Of a DNA stretch of 64,000 bases, positions 31,293-40,646 are shown piece after piece. The position numbers were made by a program, and so were the translations under genes. The notes under the pieces were generated by a model that was given only the letters and a program-made list of their open reading frames with translations, searched no databases and was not told the DNA's origin. Each line of letters opens with the position of its first letter. Within the stretch, counting starts at the first letter, position 1. Location of the stretch: contig JASJCU010000014.1 of assembly GCA_030065815.1 (NCBI GenBank), forward strand, positions 1 to 64,000. The letters run 5' to 3'. This stretch comes from Gammaproteobacteria bacterium (GTDB taxonomy: Bacteria; Pseudomonadota; Gammaproteobacteria; Chromatiales; Chromatiaceae).

Positions 31293-33281
31293 TTAGCCCG
31301 CGACCTCGTCGATCGCCTTGCCGACGTTTTCCGCGGTGAACCCGAACAGTTTGAACAGCTCGCCGGCCGGGGCCGACTCGCCGAAGGTATCGATGCCGAC
31401 GACCTTGCCGTGGCTGCCGACGTACTTCCACCAGCCCTCGGTGACCGCGGCCTCGACGGCGACGCGGGCCGTGACAGCGCTGGGCAGCACCGACTCCTTG
31501 TAGGCGTCGTCCTGGGCGTCGAACACGCTGGTGCACGGCATCGACACGACGCGCACCTGCTTGCTGCTGGCGGCGGCGGCCTCGACCGCGATACCGACCT
31601 CGGATCCGGTCGCGATGACGATCACGTCCGGCGTGCCGTCGCAGTCGCGCAGCACGTAACCGCCGCGCTCGATATTGGCGATCTGCGCCGCGTCGCGGGC
31701 CTGGAACGGCACGCCCTGGCGGGTGAACACCAGGCAGGTCGGGCCGTCGGCCTTCTCGATCGCCTTGCGCCAGGCGACCGCCGACTCGACGGTGTCGCAC
31801 GGCCGCCAGACGTCCATGCGCGGGATCATGCGTAGCGTCGGGATCTGCTCGACCGCCTGGTGGGTCGGGCCGTCCTCGCCGAGGCCGATCGAGTCGTGGG
31901 TGTAGACGAAGATCGAACGGATCTTCATCAGCGCGGACATGCGGATCGCGTTGCGCGCGTATTCCGAGAACATCAGGAAGGTCGCCGCGAACGGGATGAA
32001 GCCGCCGTGCAGCGCGATACCGTTGATGATCGCCGACATGCCGAACTCGCGGACGCCGTAGTTGACATAGTTGGCCGCCGGCATGTCGCCGCGCATCGGC
32101 TTGTAGCCGGACCACTCGGTCAGGTTCGAGCAGCCGAGGTCGGCCGAGCCACCGAACAGCTCGGGCAGCGCCGCGGCGTAGGCCTCGATCGAATTCAGCG
32201 ACGCCTTGCGGGTCGCCGGCGAATCGGCCTTGTCGTTGCACGCGGCAACGAAGGCATCGGCCTTGGCCGACCAGTCGGCCGGCAGTTCGCCGGCCATGCG
32301 GCGCTTGAACTCGGCGGCGAGCTCGGGATGGGCGGCCTCGTAGGCGCCGAAACGCTCGTTCCACGCGGCCTCGGCGGCGGTGCCCTTCTCTGTCGCGTCC
32401 CAGCCCCTGTAGACCTCGGACGGCACGTCGAACGGGCCGTGATCCCATCCCAGCGCGGCCTTGGTCAGGTTGATCTCGTCGTCGCCGAGCGGCGCACCGT
32501 GACAGGCGTGCGTGCCGGCCTTGTTCGGCGAACCGAAACCGATCGTCGTCTTGCAGCAGATCATCGTCGGCTTGTCGGTCATCGCCTTGGCAAACTCCAG
32601 CGCCTTGGCGATCGCGGCCGGGTCGTGGCCATCGACGTCGGCGATCACGTGCCAGCCGTACGCCTCGAAGCGCTTCGGCGTGTCGTCGGAGAACCAGCCC
32701 TCGACGTGACCGTCGATCGAGATGCCGTTGTCGTCCCAGAAGCAGATCAGCTTGCCGAGGCCGAGCGTGCCGGCCAGCGAGCAGGCCTCGTGCGAGATGC
32801 CCTCCATCAGGCAGCCGTCACCGAGGAAGACGTACGTGTTGTGATCGACGATGTCGTGGCCCGGACGGTTGAACTCGGCGGCCAGCGCGCGTTCGGCGAT
32901 CGCCATGCCGACCGCGTTGGTGATGCCCTGGCCGAGCGGCCCGGTCGTGGTCTCGACGCCCGGTGCGTAGCCGTATTCGGGGTGGCCCGGGGTCTTCGAA
33001 TGCAGTTGCCGGAAGTTCTTCAGGTCGTCGAGCGTCAGCTCGTAGCCGGTCAGGTGCAGGAGCGAGTAGATCAGCATCGAGCCGTGGCCATTGGAGAGCA
33101 CGAAACGGTCACGGTCGGCCCAGTGCGGATTGCCCGGATTGTGCTTCAGGTGGTCGTTCCACAGCACCTCGGCGATATCTGCCATGCCCATTGGCGCGCC
33201 CGGATGCCCGGAGTTGGCTTTCTGAACGGCGTCCATGCTCAACGCGCGAACGGCGTTGGCGAGCTCTCTGCGTGAGGACAT
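31293..33281 (-). CDS. tkt: Transketolase
   Basis: A 662-residue thiamine diphosphate enzyme of the pentose phosphate and Calvin pathways that moves two-carbon ketol units. The ATG at 33281 is chosen because GAGGGA lies just upstream and family sequence ([18 protein letters not shown]) starts directly. Visible: [14 protein letters not shown], the cofactor motif [14 protein letters not shown] ending in a DDNGISIDG loop, and [17 protein letters not shown]. It is the first gene of the tkt-gap-pgk-pyk-fba operon. Confidence 0.98.
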   Translation of the reverse strand: MSSRRELANAVRALSMDAVQKANSGHPGAPMGMADIAEVLWNDHLKHNPGNPHWADRDRFVLSNGHGSMLIYSLLHLTGYELTLDDLKNFRQLHSKTPGHPEYGYAPGVETTTGPLGQGITNAVGMAIAERALAAEFNRPGHDIVDHNTYVFLGDGCLMEGISHEACSLAGTLGLGKLICFWDDNGISIDGHVEGWFSDDTPKRFEAYGWHVIADVDGHDPAAIAKALEFAKAMTDKPTMICCKTTIGFGSPNKAGTHACHGAPLGDDEINLTKAALGWDHGPFDVPSEVYRGWDATEKGTAAEAAWNERFGAYEAAHPELAAEFKRRMAGELPADWSAKADAFVAACNDKADSPATRKASLNSIEAYAAALPELFGGSADLGCSNLTEWSGYKPMRGDMPAANYVNYGVREFGMSAIINGIALHGGFIPFAATFLMFSEYARNAIRMSALMKIRSIFVYTHDSIGLGEDGPTHQAVEQIPTLRMIPRMDVWRPCDTVESAVAWRKAIEKADGPTCLVFTRQGVPFQARDAAQIANIERGGYVLRDCDGTPDVIVIATGSEVGIAVEAAAASSKQVRVVSMPCTSVFDAQDDAYKESVLPSAVTARVAVEAAVTEGWWKYVGSHGKVVGIDTFGESAPAGELFKLFGFTAENVGKAIDEVAG

Positions 33282-33465
33282 AAGTCCCTCCTGTCGAAGA
33301 CTGAGAATCTTGCCGACCCCGGCATCGGTGCGATCCGGAGACGGTCTTATTCGTGTTGTGCCGGGCCGGCCGTCGCAGGGGACGGCGGTGCATCGCACCC
33401 TGGCGGGGGGTCGTCGCACTGCCTACGACGATTCCCCGGCCCGAAGGCTGTTAAAAAGGTCGGGT

Positions 33466-33495
33466 ATTCTGACCTAGGCAACAGAACAGGGGCAA
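33466..33495 (-). promoter_or_regulatory. Candidate promoter of the tkt operon
   Basis: On the minus strand TTGCCC (33490-33495) and CAGAAT (33466-33471), each four of six matches to consensus, are 18 bases apart and about 185 bases before tkt. The 311-base gap 33282-33592 contains no gene, so it probably holds the operon's control region; any LysR-type (CbbR) site could not be confirmed by eye. Confidence 0.3.
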
Positions 33496-33543
33496 GACAG
33501 CATACCCCGAATATTCAAATACACCCATAAGCGAAGGAAATCG

Positions 33544-33567
33544 GTCGCTTGACGCAGATCAAGCGAC
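33544..33567. terminator. Hairpin terminator between the peroxiredoxin-like gene and tkt
   Basis: A perfect 9-base stem (GTCGCTTGA at 33544-33552, TCAAGCGAC at 33559-33567) with a 6-base loop. On the plus strand it is followed by TGATTTTT. On the minus strand, the direction of the gene ending at 33593, it is followed by CGATTTCC, a weaker U tract. Most likely it ends the minus-strand gene upstream. Confidence 0.6.
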
Positions 33568-33592
33568 TGATTTTTAAAGGGGTTTCAGCCGG

Positions 33593-34147
33593 CTACGCGG
33601 TCCACTTGATCGAACAGCCCATGCTCGGGACCTGCTCCTCGGGGCCCCTGCCGGTCTCGGCGACGAGCGTCATCGCCTCGAACAGATCACGCCGCACGTC
33701 GGCCGGGGCGGCCTGCTTGCGGCTGGCATCGAGGCGGCCGCGGTACTGCAGCTCGGCGGCGGCGTTGTAGCCGAAGAAGTCCGGCGTGCACACCGCGCCA
33801 TAGGCCTTGGCGACCTGTTGGGTGGCGTCGAGCAGGTACGGGAAACCGAAGCCCTGCCGGGCGGCCACGGCCTGCATGTTGTCGAACGAGTCTTCCGGGT
33901 AGTCGGTGGGGTCATTGGACATGATCGCGACGGCGTTGATGCCGAGCGGTTTGAGGTCGTTGGTGTCGCGCACGATGCGGTCGATCACGGCCTTGACGTA
34001 GGGGCAGTGGTTGCAGATGAACATGACCAGCAGGCCCTTGTCGCCCATGCACTGCGCCAGGCTCCAGTCACGCCCGTCGACACCCGGGAGCTTGAAGTCG
34101 GGTGCGGCCTTGCCGAATTCACAGACCGGCGTCTCAAGAGAAACCAT
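33593..34147 (-). CDS. Thioredoxin-family / AhpC-TSA-type redox protein
   Basis: A 184-residue cytoplasmic thioredoxin-fold protein. It has FICNHCPYVK, where NHCPY replaces a CxxC pair and leaves a single Cys of the active site, then SNDPTDYPEDSFDNM and a cis-Pro in VCTPDFFGY. This pattern is typical of a widespread 'thioredoxin family protein' group near peroxiredoxins; the substrate is unknown. Normal length. It is a single gene read away from metK, with 140 bases between their starts. Confidence 0.88.
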   Translation of the reverse strand: MVSLETPVCEFGKAAPDFKLPGVDGRDWSLAQCMGDKGLLVMFICNHCPYVKAVIDRIVRDTNDLKPLGINAVAIMSNDPTDYPEDSFDNMQAVAARQGFGFPYLLDATQQVAKAYGAVCTPDFFGYNAAAELQYRGRLDASRKQAAPADVRRDLFEAMTLVAETGRGPEEQVPSMGCSIKWTA

Positions 34148-34287
34148 TGGGATACCTCATTGCTGGGCACTGGGGCGGAGGATTCTTTCAGAATGCGGAC
34201 GCCTGCTCAAGCGGGTAGAATCGCGCGCTTGATCCAGCGAATCCGGCGGTGCGCCGCCTACCAAGAAACCGTCCCGAGGAGTCACTG

Positions 34288-35460
34288 ATGGCCCGTAACT
34301 TCATCTTCACGTCGGAATCCGTGTCCGAAGGCCACCCGGACAAGATGGCCGACCAGGTCTCCGACGCCATACTCGACGCCATCATCGCCGAGGACCCGCA
34401 CGCGCGCGTCGCCTGCGAGACCCTGTTCAAGACCGGCATGGCCGTGATCGCCGGCGAGATCACGACGACCGCGAAGCCCGACTACGAGCGCATCATCCGC
34501 GACACCATCAACGACATCGGCTACACCGACTCGGCCATGGGCTTCGACGGCGAGACCTGCGCCGTGCTGTCGGCAATCGGCGTGCAGTCGCCCGATATCA
34601 ACCAGGGCGTCGACCGCGCCAAGCCCGAGGATCAGGGCGCCGGTGACCAGGGCCTGATGTTCGGCTACGCGACCAACGAGACCGACGTGCTGATGCCGGC
34701 GGCGATCCAGTACGCGCATCGCCTCGTCGAGCGCCAGGCCGAGGTGCGCAAATCGGGCATCCTGCCGCTGCTGCGACCGGACGCAAAGTCGCAGGTCAGC
34801 CTGCACTACGTAGACGGCAAACCGGTGTCGATCGACGCCGTCGTGCTGTCGACCCAGCACGCCGCCGAGTTCGCCGGCGACACGCTGCACGAAGCGGTCA
34901 TGGACGAGATCATCAAGCCGATCCTCGATCCGACCGGTCTGCTCACCGCCGATACCAAGATCCACATCAACCCGACCGGCAGCTTCGTGATCGGCGGCCC
35001 GATGGGCGACGCCGGCCTGACCGGGCGCAAAATCATCGTCGACACCTACGGCGGCGCGGCCCGTCACGGCGGCGGTGCGTTCTCCGGCAAGGACCCGTCC
35101 AAGGTCGACCGCTCGGCCGCCTACGCCGGTCGCTACGTTGCCAAGAACATCGTTGCCGCCGGCCTCGCCGACAAGTGCGAGATCCAGGTCTCGTACGCGA
35201 TCGGCGTCGCCGAGCCGACGTCGATCATGATCGACACCTTCGGCACCGGCAACGTCACCGACGAGCGCATCACCGAACTGGTCCGCGAGCACTTCGACCT
35301 GCGGCCGTACGGCATCCTGCGCATGCTCGACCTGCTGAATGCCGAGCAGATCAAGTACCGCAAGACCGCGGCCTACGGCCACTTCGGACGCGAGAACGAG
35401 GGTTTCAGCTGGGAAAAGACCGACAAGGCCGACGAGCTGCGCGGCGCCGCCGGACTCTGA
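34288..35460 (+). CDS. metK: S-adenosylmethionine synthetase
   Basis: A 390-residue enzyme that makes S-adenosylmethionine from methionine and ATP. The ATG at 34288 has GAGG about 7 bases before it and [19 protein letters not shown] follows. The DQGLMFGYA motif, [16 protein letters not shown] phosphate loop and the C-terminal [15 protein letters not shown] are present. No SAM riboswitch was recognised in its leader. ahcY and metF, its partners in the activated methyl cycle, lie about 8 kb downstream beyond the sugar-modification genes. Confidence 0.98.
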   Translation: MARNFIFTSESVSEGHPDKMADQVSDAILDAIIAEDPHARVACETLFKTGMAVIAGEITTTAKPDYERIIRDTINDIGYTDSAMGFDGETCAVLSAIGVQSPDINQGVDRAKPEDQGAGDQGLMFGYATNETDVLMPAAIQYAHRLVERQAEVRKSGILPLLRPDAKSQVSLHYVDGKPVSIDAVVLSTQHAAEFAGDTLHEAVMDEIIKPILDPTGLLTADTKIHINPTGSFVIGGPMGDAGLTGRKIIVDTYGGAARHGGGAFSGKDPSKVDRSAAYAGRYVAKNIVAAGLADKCEIQVSYAIGVAEPTSIMIDTFGTGNVTDERITELVREHFDLRPYGILRMLDLLNAEQIKYRKTAAYGHFGRENEGFSWEKTDKADELRGAAGL

Positions 35461-35478
35461 CCACACCCGGGCCATCCG

Positions 35479-35501
35479 CGGCCCGGCGTCACGCCGGGCC
35501 G
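35479..35501. terminator. GC-rich hairpin after metK
   Basis: A perfect 10-base stem (CGGCCCGGCG at 35479-35488 with its complement at 35492-35501) around a 3-base loop, 18 bases past the metK stop. No T run follows, so termination would be imperfect or Rho-assisted. Confidence 0.45.
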
Positions 35502-35640
35502 TGCCACACCTGCCATCGACCGGTGCCGCCACGCGCAACTCGCGCGGCCGCCCTTTAGAAACCAGATTCTTGGCCGACACGCTGGCCAACGGCGCAATCC
35601 CGGTATCGCCCGTACCCGACGACAATCTGGACCCAGCAGG

Positions 35641-36621
35641 ATGACCCAGCAAACGCGCGCAAATCGGATCGGCCCGGCAGGGGTGATGCCCCACGGCCTG
35701 ATGTTCCATCACTTCCACGGCCCGCAGCACAGCAAGAGCCAGGGCTCGATCGATGCCGAGACCTTCGATCGCATTCTCGGGCATTACGCCGCATCGCATG
35801 TCCTGCTGGATGCCGCCGACTACCTCGAGCGCGCGCGCAGCGGCGGCCTCGGGTCGCGCGATGTCTGCATCACGTTCGACGACAGCCTGCTTTGTCAGTA
35901 CGACATCGCCCGCCCGGTGCTCGATCGGCACGGGCTGCGCGCCTTCTGGTTCGTGTACTCCAGCGTGATCAACGGCGGCATCGAGTCGCTCGAGATCCAC
36001 CGGCGTTTCCGCTCCGAACACTTCGCCGATATCGACAGCTTCTACGCCGCGTTCTTCGACACCTTGGGCAAGACGCGCTATGCAGCGATCGTGGATCGCG
36101 CACTGCAGGACTTTCGTGCCGATACCTACCTCGCCGAATTCTCGGTCTACAGCGATGCCGACAAGCGCTTTCGCTACGTGCGCGACCACGTGCTGCAAGC
36201 GCAGGAATTCGGCGAAGTCATGTCGTCGATGATCGCGGCCGCCGGCACCTCGACCGCGGAACTCGCGCGCGGGCTGTGGATGAGCCGCGACGAGCTGCTC
36301 CGACTCGATGCCGAGGGCCACGTGATCGGCCTGCACTCGCACTCGCACCCGACGACGATATCCCGCCTGCCCGCCGAGACGCAGTACCACGAATATGCCG
36401 AGAACCACCGGGTGCTGTCGGAGATACTCGGCAAGCCGCCGTGCACGATGTCGCACCCGTGCAACTCCTACGACGCGCGGACCCTGCAGGCCCTCAAGGC
36501 GTTGGGTATCGATCTCGGCTTCAGGTCGAACATGGCCGGGACCGCCGTCACGGCGCTGGAACACCCGCGTGACGACCACGCCGAGATCGTGCGGCGCATC
36601 GGGCTGTCACGCCAACCGTGA
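35641..36621 (+). CDS. Polysaccharide deacetylase family protein
   Basis: A 326-residue NodB-fold (carbohydrate esterase 4-like) protein. The metal-binding motifs are CITFDDS with the TFDD at residues 78-81 and HSHSHP near 231-236; a later SHPCNSYD probably corresponds to the third conserved motif. There is no signal peptide, so it probably acts on a cytoplasmic or membrane-linked sugar intermediate, for example deacetylating an N-acetyl sugar. The long insert between the first two motifs (about 150 residues) is unusual for plain NodB proteins and resembles those in glycan biosynthesis clusters. It is followed 116 bases later by a FkbM methyltransferase. Confidence 0.85.
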   Translation: MTQQTRANRIGPAGVMPHGLMFHHFHGPQHSKSQGSIDAETFDRILGHYAASHVLLDAADYLERARSGGLGSRDVCITFDDSLLCQYDIARPVLDRHGLRAFWFVYSSVINGGIESLEIHRRFRSEHFADIDSFYAAFFDTLGKTRYAAIVDRALQDFRADTYLAEFSVYSDADKRFRYVRDHVLQAQEFGEVMSSMIAAAGTSTAELARGLWMSRDELLRLDAEGHVIGLHSHSHPTTISRLPAETQYHEYAENHRVLSEILGKPPCTMSHPCNSYDARTLQALKALGIDLGFRSNMAGTAVTALEHPRDDHAEIVRRIGLSRQP

Positions 36622-36737
36622 CCGAGCGCCGGGAGTCGCGGCACCTGCACCGGCCCATTGGCGGTGACACGACTTAAGTTCCTGCGGCGCCTGCCGCTAG
36701 CAAGCTGCGAAGCCAGGGCGACCAAAGGCCAGTTCCC

Positions 36738-37832
36738 ATGCAATCGATCGGAATCTACGGTGCCGGCGGCTACGGCCGCGCGTTCTGTCGGGCGATGAAA
36801 TCGCGCGGCGTAGAACCGGCCTTCTTCATCGACCAATACAGCAACGAGGCCGAGGTGCTCGGCCTGCCCGTCTACCGTATCCCACAGGTACGCGACAAGT
36901 CCGCCGCGATCTACGTCTCGCTGGCGCTACCACCGGTGGCGGCCGATACCGATGATGCGGTGACCGCGGACCTGCGCGCGGCCGGCCTGCACAACGTCCA
37001 CAGGTTCGAAGACGGCCTGCGCGACTTTCCGGCGGCGCTGCACGAGATCATCGCGCTCGGCCAGCTGTGGATGGACACCGATCCGACGACGTCGATCGAT
37101 GACGCCAAGCTCGCCCGCGTCCGCGCCCTGCTGCACGACGACCAGAGCCGCCGGCTGCTCGACCGCATCGTCGCCTTCCGCCGCGAGCCCAGCTATGCGA
37201 GCTATGTTGCCCCGGACGGCCAGACCGAATACTTCCCCGACGACGTCGACGTGTTCTCCAGCCTCGACACGATCCGTTTCGTCGACTGCGGCGCCTACAC
37301 CGGCGACACCGTCGCGGCACTCGCACAGCGCCTGCGATCGCTCGGCAAGACCCTGGATTACGCGATCTCCTTCGAGCCTGACCCGGCCAACCATGCGACG
37401 CTGGTCGACGAGCTCGCCCGCCAAAAGGCCGACCTGCCCGGGTCACGGCTGATGGCGCTGCCGCTGGGCGTGTGGTCGCATGACACGGTGCTCAGGTTCA
37501 ACGTCGGCAACGGCAGTTCGAGTGGTGTTGCGGGGTCCACCGGTGACGCGACAACCGCCGACGTGCCGGTCGTCGCACTCGACGGCATGCTGGCGAGCGC
37601 CGAACCGAACTTCATCAAGATGGACATCGAAGGTGCCGAGCGCGAGGCGCTACGCGGCGCGCAGCAGATCATCCAACGCTGCCGGCCCAATCTCGCGGTC
37701 TGCGTCTACCACCGGCCGGACGACCTCTGGGAGATCCCGCTGGCGATCCACGCGCTGCACCCGGGCTATCGCATGCACCTGCGGGTGCACTCGCACATGG
37801 GACTAAGCACGGTACTGTACTGCACCACGTAG
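36738..37832 (+). CDS. FkbM family methyltransferase with N-terminal nucleotide-binding-like domain
   Basis: A 364-residue protein in two parts. Residues 1 to about 90 begin GIYGAGGYGRAF, like the Rossmann-type start of PglD-like or WbbJ-associated sugar enzymes. From about 183 on is a FkbM SAM-dependent methyltransferase domain: RFVDCGAYTGDTVAAL (motif I), ISFEPDPANHATL, then FIKMDIEGAEREALRGA near 296. FkbM enzymes usually O-methylate sugars or polyketides. Its last 30 bases overlap those of the convergent acyl-CoA ligase gene. Sugar O-methylation in a surface glycan pathway is inferred from the neighbours. Confidence 0.88.
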   Translation: MQSIGIYGAGGYGRAFCRAMKSRGVEPAFFIDQYSNEAEVLGLPVYRIPQVRDKSAAIYVSLALPPVAADTDDAVTADLRAAGLHNVHRFEDGLRDFPAALHEIIALGQLWMDTDPTTSIDDAKLARVRALLHDDQSRRLLDRIVAFRREPSYASYVAPDGQTEYFPDDVDVFSSLDTIRFVDCGAYTGDTVAALAQRLRSLGKTLDYAISFEPDPANHATLVDELARQKADLPGSRLMALPLGVWSHDTVLRFNVGNGSSSGVAGSTGDATTADVPVVALDGMLASAEPNFIKMDIEGAEREALRGAQQIIQRCRPNLAVCVYHRPDDLWEIPLAIHALHPGYRMHLRVHSHMGLSTVLYCTT

Positions 37833-39365
37833 GCGCCGCAGCTCCGCACTGGCGTCATATCCGCGAAAACGCTCGCGCAAGGCCTGGCGACGGATCTTGC
37901 CCAGGTCGGTACGTGGCATGCGGTCGACGAACTCATAGGCCAGCGGGACCTGGTAGTCGGCCAGCCGGCGGACACAGTGCGCCTGCAGCCGGCGGCGTTC
38001 GGGCGGGCAGTCGTCGCCGGCGACCACGCACGCGAGCACGGCCTCGCCGAAATAGCTGTCCGGCACGCCGATCACCGCGCAGTCGCGCACGCCGGGTGCC
38101 GCACGGAGTACGGCCTCGACATCTTCGGGGTAGACATTGGTACCGCCGACGATGATGACGTCTTTCTTGCGCCCCGCGAGATACAGGTAACCGTCGGCAT
38201 CGAGGTAACCGAGGTCGCCGGTCGCGAAGTAGCCGTCGTGCAGGCTCGCTGCGGTCAACTGCGGTTGCCGGAAGTAGCCGGCGAATGCGGTCCGCGTGCG
38301 GCAGTAGATCTCTCCGATCTCGCCGCTGGGTAACGTGCGACCGGTGGCATCGACGATCTTCAGATCCACGTAGTCCAGCGCGCGCCCGACGCTGCCGCCG
38401 TGGCGGTCGTCGGTGCGCGAGTCGATGTCGGTCACGATGCCGACCTCCGAGGCGCCGTAGCACTCGTGGAAGTCACAGCCGAGTTGCGCGACGCAGCGTG
38501 CCATCAGCGCCGGCGGCAGCAGCGCCGACGACGACACCAGCGTACGCAGGCTCGGCAGCGTACCGTTCTGCGCGTCGAGGGCGTCCAGGATCGCCGGCAG
38601 CTGTGACGACACGACGATCGAGAAGGTCACGCGGTGGCGGTCGACGGCATCGACATAGGCCTGAGCGGTGAACGACGTCATGATCACCGCCTGCGCGCCA
38701 ATCAGCAGCGGCAGCAATGCCAGCCGGAAACCGAGCGAGTGGTACATCGGTGTTGCCGTGACGATGACGTCATCGGCGTCCAGGCGGTAGAGCTCGCTGG
38801 CACCGTCGATTGCGCGGTGGACCTTGCCCGCCTGGGTCAGCACGATCGGCTTTGGCTCGCCGGTCGAGCCGGATGTCATCGTCAGCAGAAACACGCTGTC
38901 AGGATCGACGGTGCTGTTGGCGAGGATGCCGTGCGGTGCCGCCGCGACGATGTCGGCGTGGTTGCGGCATTCGCTCAGCGCGCTGCCGACGACCAGGATG
39001 TTGGCCGCCGGCAGCGGCGTGGCCTCTAGCAGGCGTCGCGCCGCCGCACTGCCGGCGACAGCGAAATCGGCATCGACGGCCCCGGCCGCCGCCGCGAGGC
39101 CCGGCTCGGCCAGCGACGGGCTGACCGGCGCCACTGCGGCGCCGATCGCCGCTGTCGCGAGCACGGTCTCGACGAACGCCAGGCCGTTGTCGAGCACGAC
39201 CAGGATGCGGCTGTCGGCGGTGACGCCCATGTCGTGCAACAGGCTGCACAGGCGCTCGGCGCGGTCGGCCAGCTCCGCGTAGCTGACCTCGCTGTCAGCG
39301 AGACGGACCGCGATCTTGTCGGGCGTGTTCGCGAGATGCCGGCGGAAGCGCTCGACGATCGTCAT
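37803..39365 (-). CDS. AMP-dependent acyl-CoA / acyl-ACP synthetase
   Basis: A 520-residue adenylate-forming enzyme (ANL superfamily). Core motifs: TSGSTGEPKPIVLT P-loop, YGASEVG, ATGDLGYLDADG, GRKKDVIIVGG hinge, and the C-terminal catalytic Lys in RTDLGKIRRQ. The ATG at 39365 overlaps the stop of the GNAT gene upstream (ATGA). Given the adjacent acyl carrier protein it probably activates a carboxylic acid and loads it onto that ACP or CoA, to supply an acyl group for the GNAT enzyme. The acid cannot be read from sequence. Confidence 0.88.
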   Translation of the reverse strand: MTIVERFRRHLANTPDKIAVRLADSEVSYAELADRAERLCSLLHDMGVTADSRILVVLDNGLAFVETVLATAAIGAAVAPVSPSLAEPGLAAAAGAVDADFAVAGSAAARRLLEATPLPAANILVVGSALSECRNHADIVAAAPHGILANSTVDPDSVFLLTMTSGSTGEPKPIVLTQAGKVHRAIDGASELYRLDADDVIVTATPMYHSLGFRLALLPLLIGAQAVIMTSFTAQAYVDAVDRHRVTFSIVVSSQLPAILDALDAQNGTLPSLRTLVSSSALLPPALMARCVAQLGCDFHECYGASEVGIVTDIDSRTDDRHGGSVGRALDYVDLKIVDATGRTLPSGEIGEIYCRTRTAFAGYFRQPQLTAASLHDGYFATGDLGYLDADGYLYLAGRKKDVIIVGGTNVYPEDVEAVLRAAPGVRDCAVIGVPDSYFGEAVLACVVAGDDCPPERRRLQAHCVRRLADYQVPLAYEFVDRMPRTDLGKIRRQALRERFRGYDASAELRRLRGAVQYRA

Positions 39366-40396
39366 GAGGCCAGGCTCAACGCGTCGCTGCGCAACACGTT
39401 CGGCCGGTCCTGATCGCCGTCGGCACGGCACAGCCGCGGGCGTATGCCCGGGTGCGTGTCGGCGACGGCGTAGACGCGCACGTTCTTCCTGACAAAGGGT
39501 TCGAAGTAGTTCGGCACCACGACGTCCTGCCGATCGAAGTCGAGGCGTCGCCATCCCGCACGCTGCATCAGCACCGGATCGAATCCACTGCAGACGAAAT
39601 CGGCGTATTCGAAACCCTCGGCGACGACGACCTGGAACAGGCCGCGCACGACATCCGCCATGTGCCGGGGATCGCCGTAGAAATCGACGACACGCAGGGC
39701 CTTGTGGCCATCGTGGCCGACCTCGCGGCAGACCACGACGCACAGCGTCTCGCCGTGGTCGACCAGGCGAAACACCCGATATGCGTAGATCGGGTGCGCG
39801 AAGAAGCGCCGCCGCAGATAGGCGAAATCCTTCTGCGGCCCGCCACCGCTGTCATCGAGGAACGGGAAATCGGCGAGCACGTCGGCGCTCGCGACCGGCT
39901 CCAGGTCCGCCCCGGGTTCCACAGCCAGCGTCGGCGCGGCCGTCGCGTCGGCGATGCGGCAGATTCGCTGCTCGCGCACGTCGGGATTGGCGGCGACATA
40001 GTGATCCATCTCGATCCACTGCATCCCCAACACACGATAGATCGGCCGCGTCTGCAGGCCGGCGCCTGGCGCGGCGAAATAGCGGTGCGCGACCCGGTCG
40101 ACGACGAAGCGGCGCAACTGCAGGCCCAACATCGGCGACCCGCGGCCATCGACGACCTTCCACAACGACCCGGCGAGATCGGGGCAATCCAGGCTGCTGT
40201 ACCTCATGAAACCGAAGATGCCGATGATGTCGCTGCCGTCGCAGGCCAACGCGAGATTCAGGCGATCGCCGTCCTGGAAATCGAAACGGAACAGGTCCTC
40301 GCTGACCGAGAGTATGTGACCGGCACGCCAGTGCGCGTCCATGAACGCCATCAGCGGCCGCAGGTCGGCGAGCCGGGCGAAGCGGATCTCAGGCAT
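39362..40396 (-). CDS. GNAT-like N-acyltransferase
   Basis: A 344-residue protein that I place with GNAT-fold acyltransferases of glycan and lipid clusters. The N terminus (IRFARLADLRPLMAFMDAHWRAGH) is a typical GNAT first strand and helix, followed by LALACDGSDIIGIFGFM. A second GNAT-like half seems to lie in the C-terminal part (LVDHGETLCVVVCREVGHDGHKALRVVDFYGD). No signal or membrane segment. It overlaps the ACP gene by 8 bases and the ligase gene by 4, so all three are translated together; transfer of an ACP-bound acyl group to an amino sugar is the likely job. The exact substrate is unknown. Confidence 0.7.
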   Translation of the reverse strand: MPEIRFARLADLRPLMAFMDAHWRAGHILSVSEDLFRFDFQDGDRLNLALACDGSDIIGIFGFMRYSSLDCPDLAGSLWKVVDGRGSPMLGLQLRRFVVDRVAHRYFAAPGAGLQTRPIYRVLGMQWIEMDHYVAANPDVREQRICRIADATAAPTLAVEPGADLEPVASADVLADFPFLDDSGGGPQKDFAYLRRRFFAHPIYAYRVFRLVDHGETLCVVVCREVGHDGHKALRVVDFYGDPRHMADVVRGLFQVVVAEGFEYADFVCSGFDPVLMQRAGWRRLDFDRQDVVVPNYFEPFVRKNVRVYAVADTHPGIRPRLCRADGDQDRPNVLRSDALSLAS

Positions 40397-40646
40397 CGCC
40401 GTTCGCCGACTTGCGTGCGATCGAACTCGCCAGGCTGGTCACGGTGTAAAGCGCCGGGTCGATCAGCTCCTGGTCACTGAAACGGACGCCGAACTCCTCT
40501 TCGAGCAGCACGATCATGTTGAACACACCGAGCGAATCGATGTAGCCGGTCTCGAACATGTCTGCCTGGCAATCGATCTCTTCGGTGCTGACGCCGCGGC
40601 GGTCGGCGATGTGGCGAACGATGAACTCGGCGGCCGCGCCCGTCAT
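40389..40646 (-). CDS. Acyl carrier protein
   Basis: An 85-residue acidic acyl carrier protein. The phosphopantetheine site is the Ser of GYIDSLGVFNM near residue 38, followed by the helix MIVLLEEEFGVRFSDQEL normal in ACPs. The ATG at 40646 overlaps the dehydrogenase stop by 4 bases. It is not the housekeeping fatty-acid AcpP (no fab genes around, and the site is DSLG in a divergent context) but a dedicated carrier for the neighbouring ligase and acyltransferase. Confidence 0.9.
   Translation of the reverse strand: MTGAAAEFIVRHIADRRGVSTEEIDCQADMFETGYIDSLGVFNMIVLLEEEFGVRFSDQELIDPALYTVTSLASSIARKSANGDA

Noticed and set aside
34148-34287. SAM riboswitch in the metK leader
   Set aside because: No conserved SAM-I, SAM-II or SAM/SAH core could be recognised by eye in this 140-base leader.
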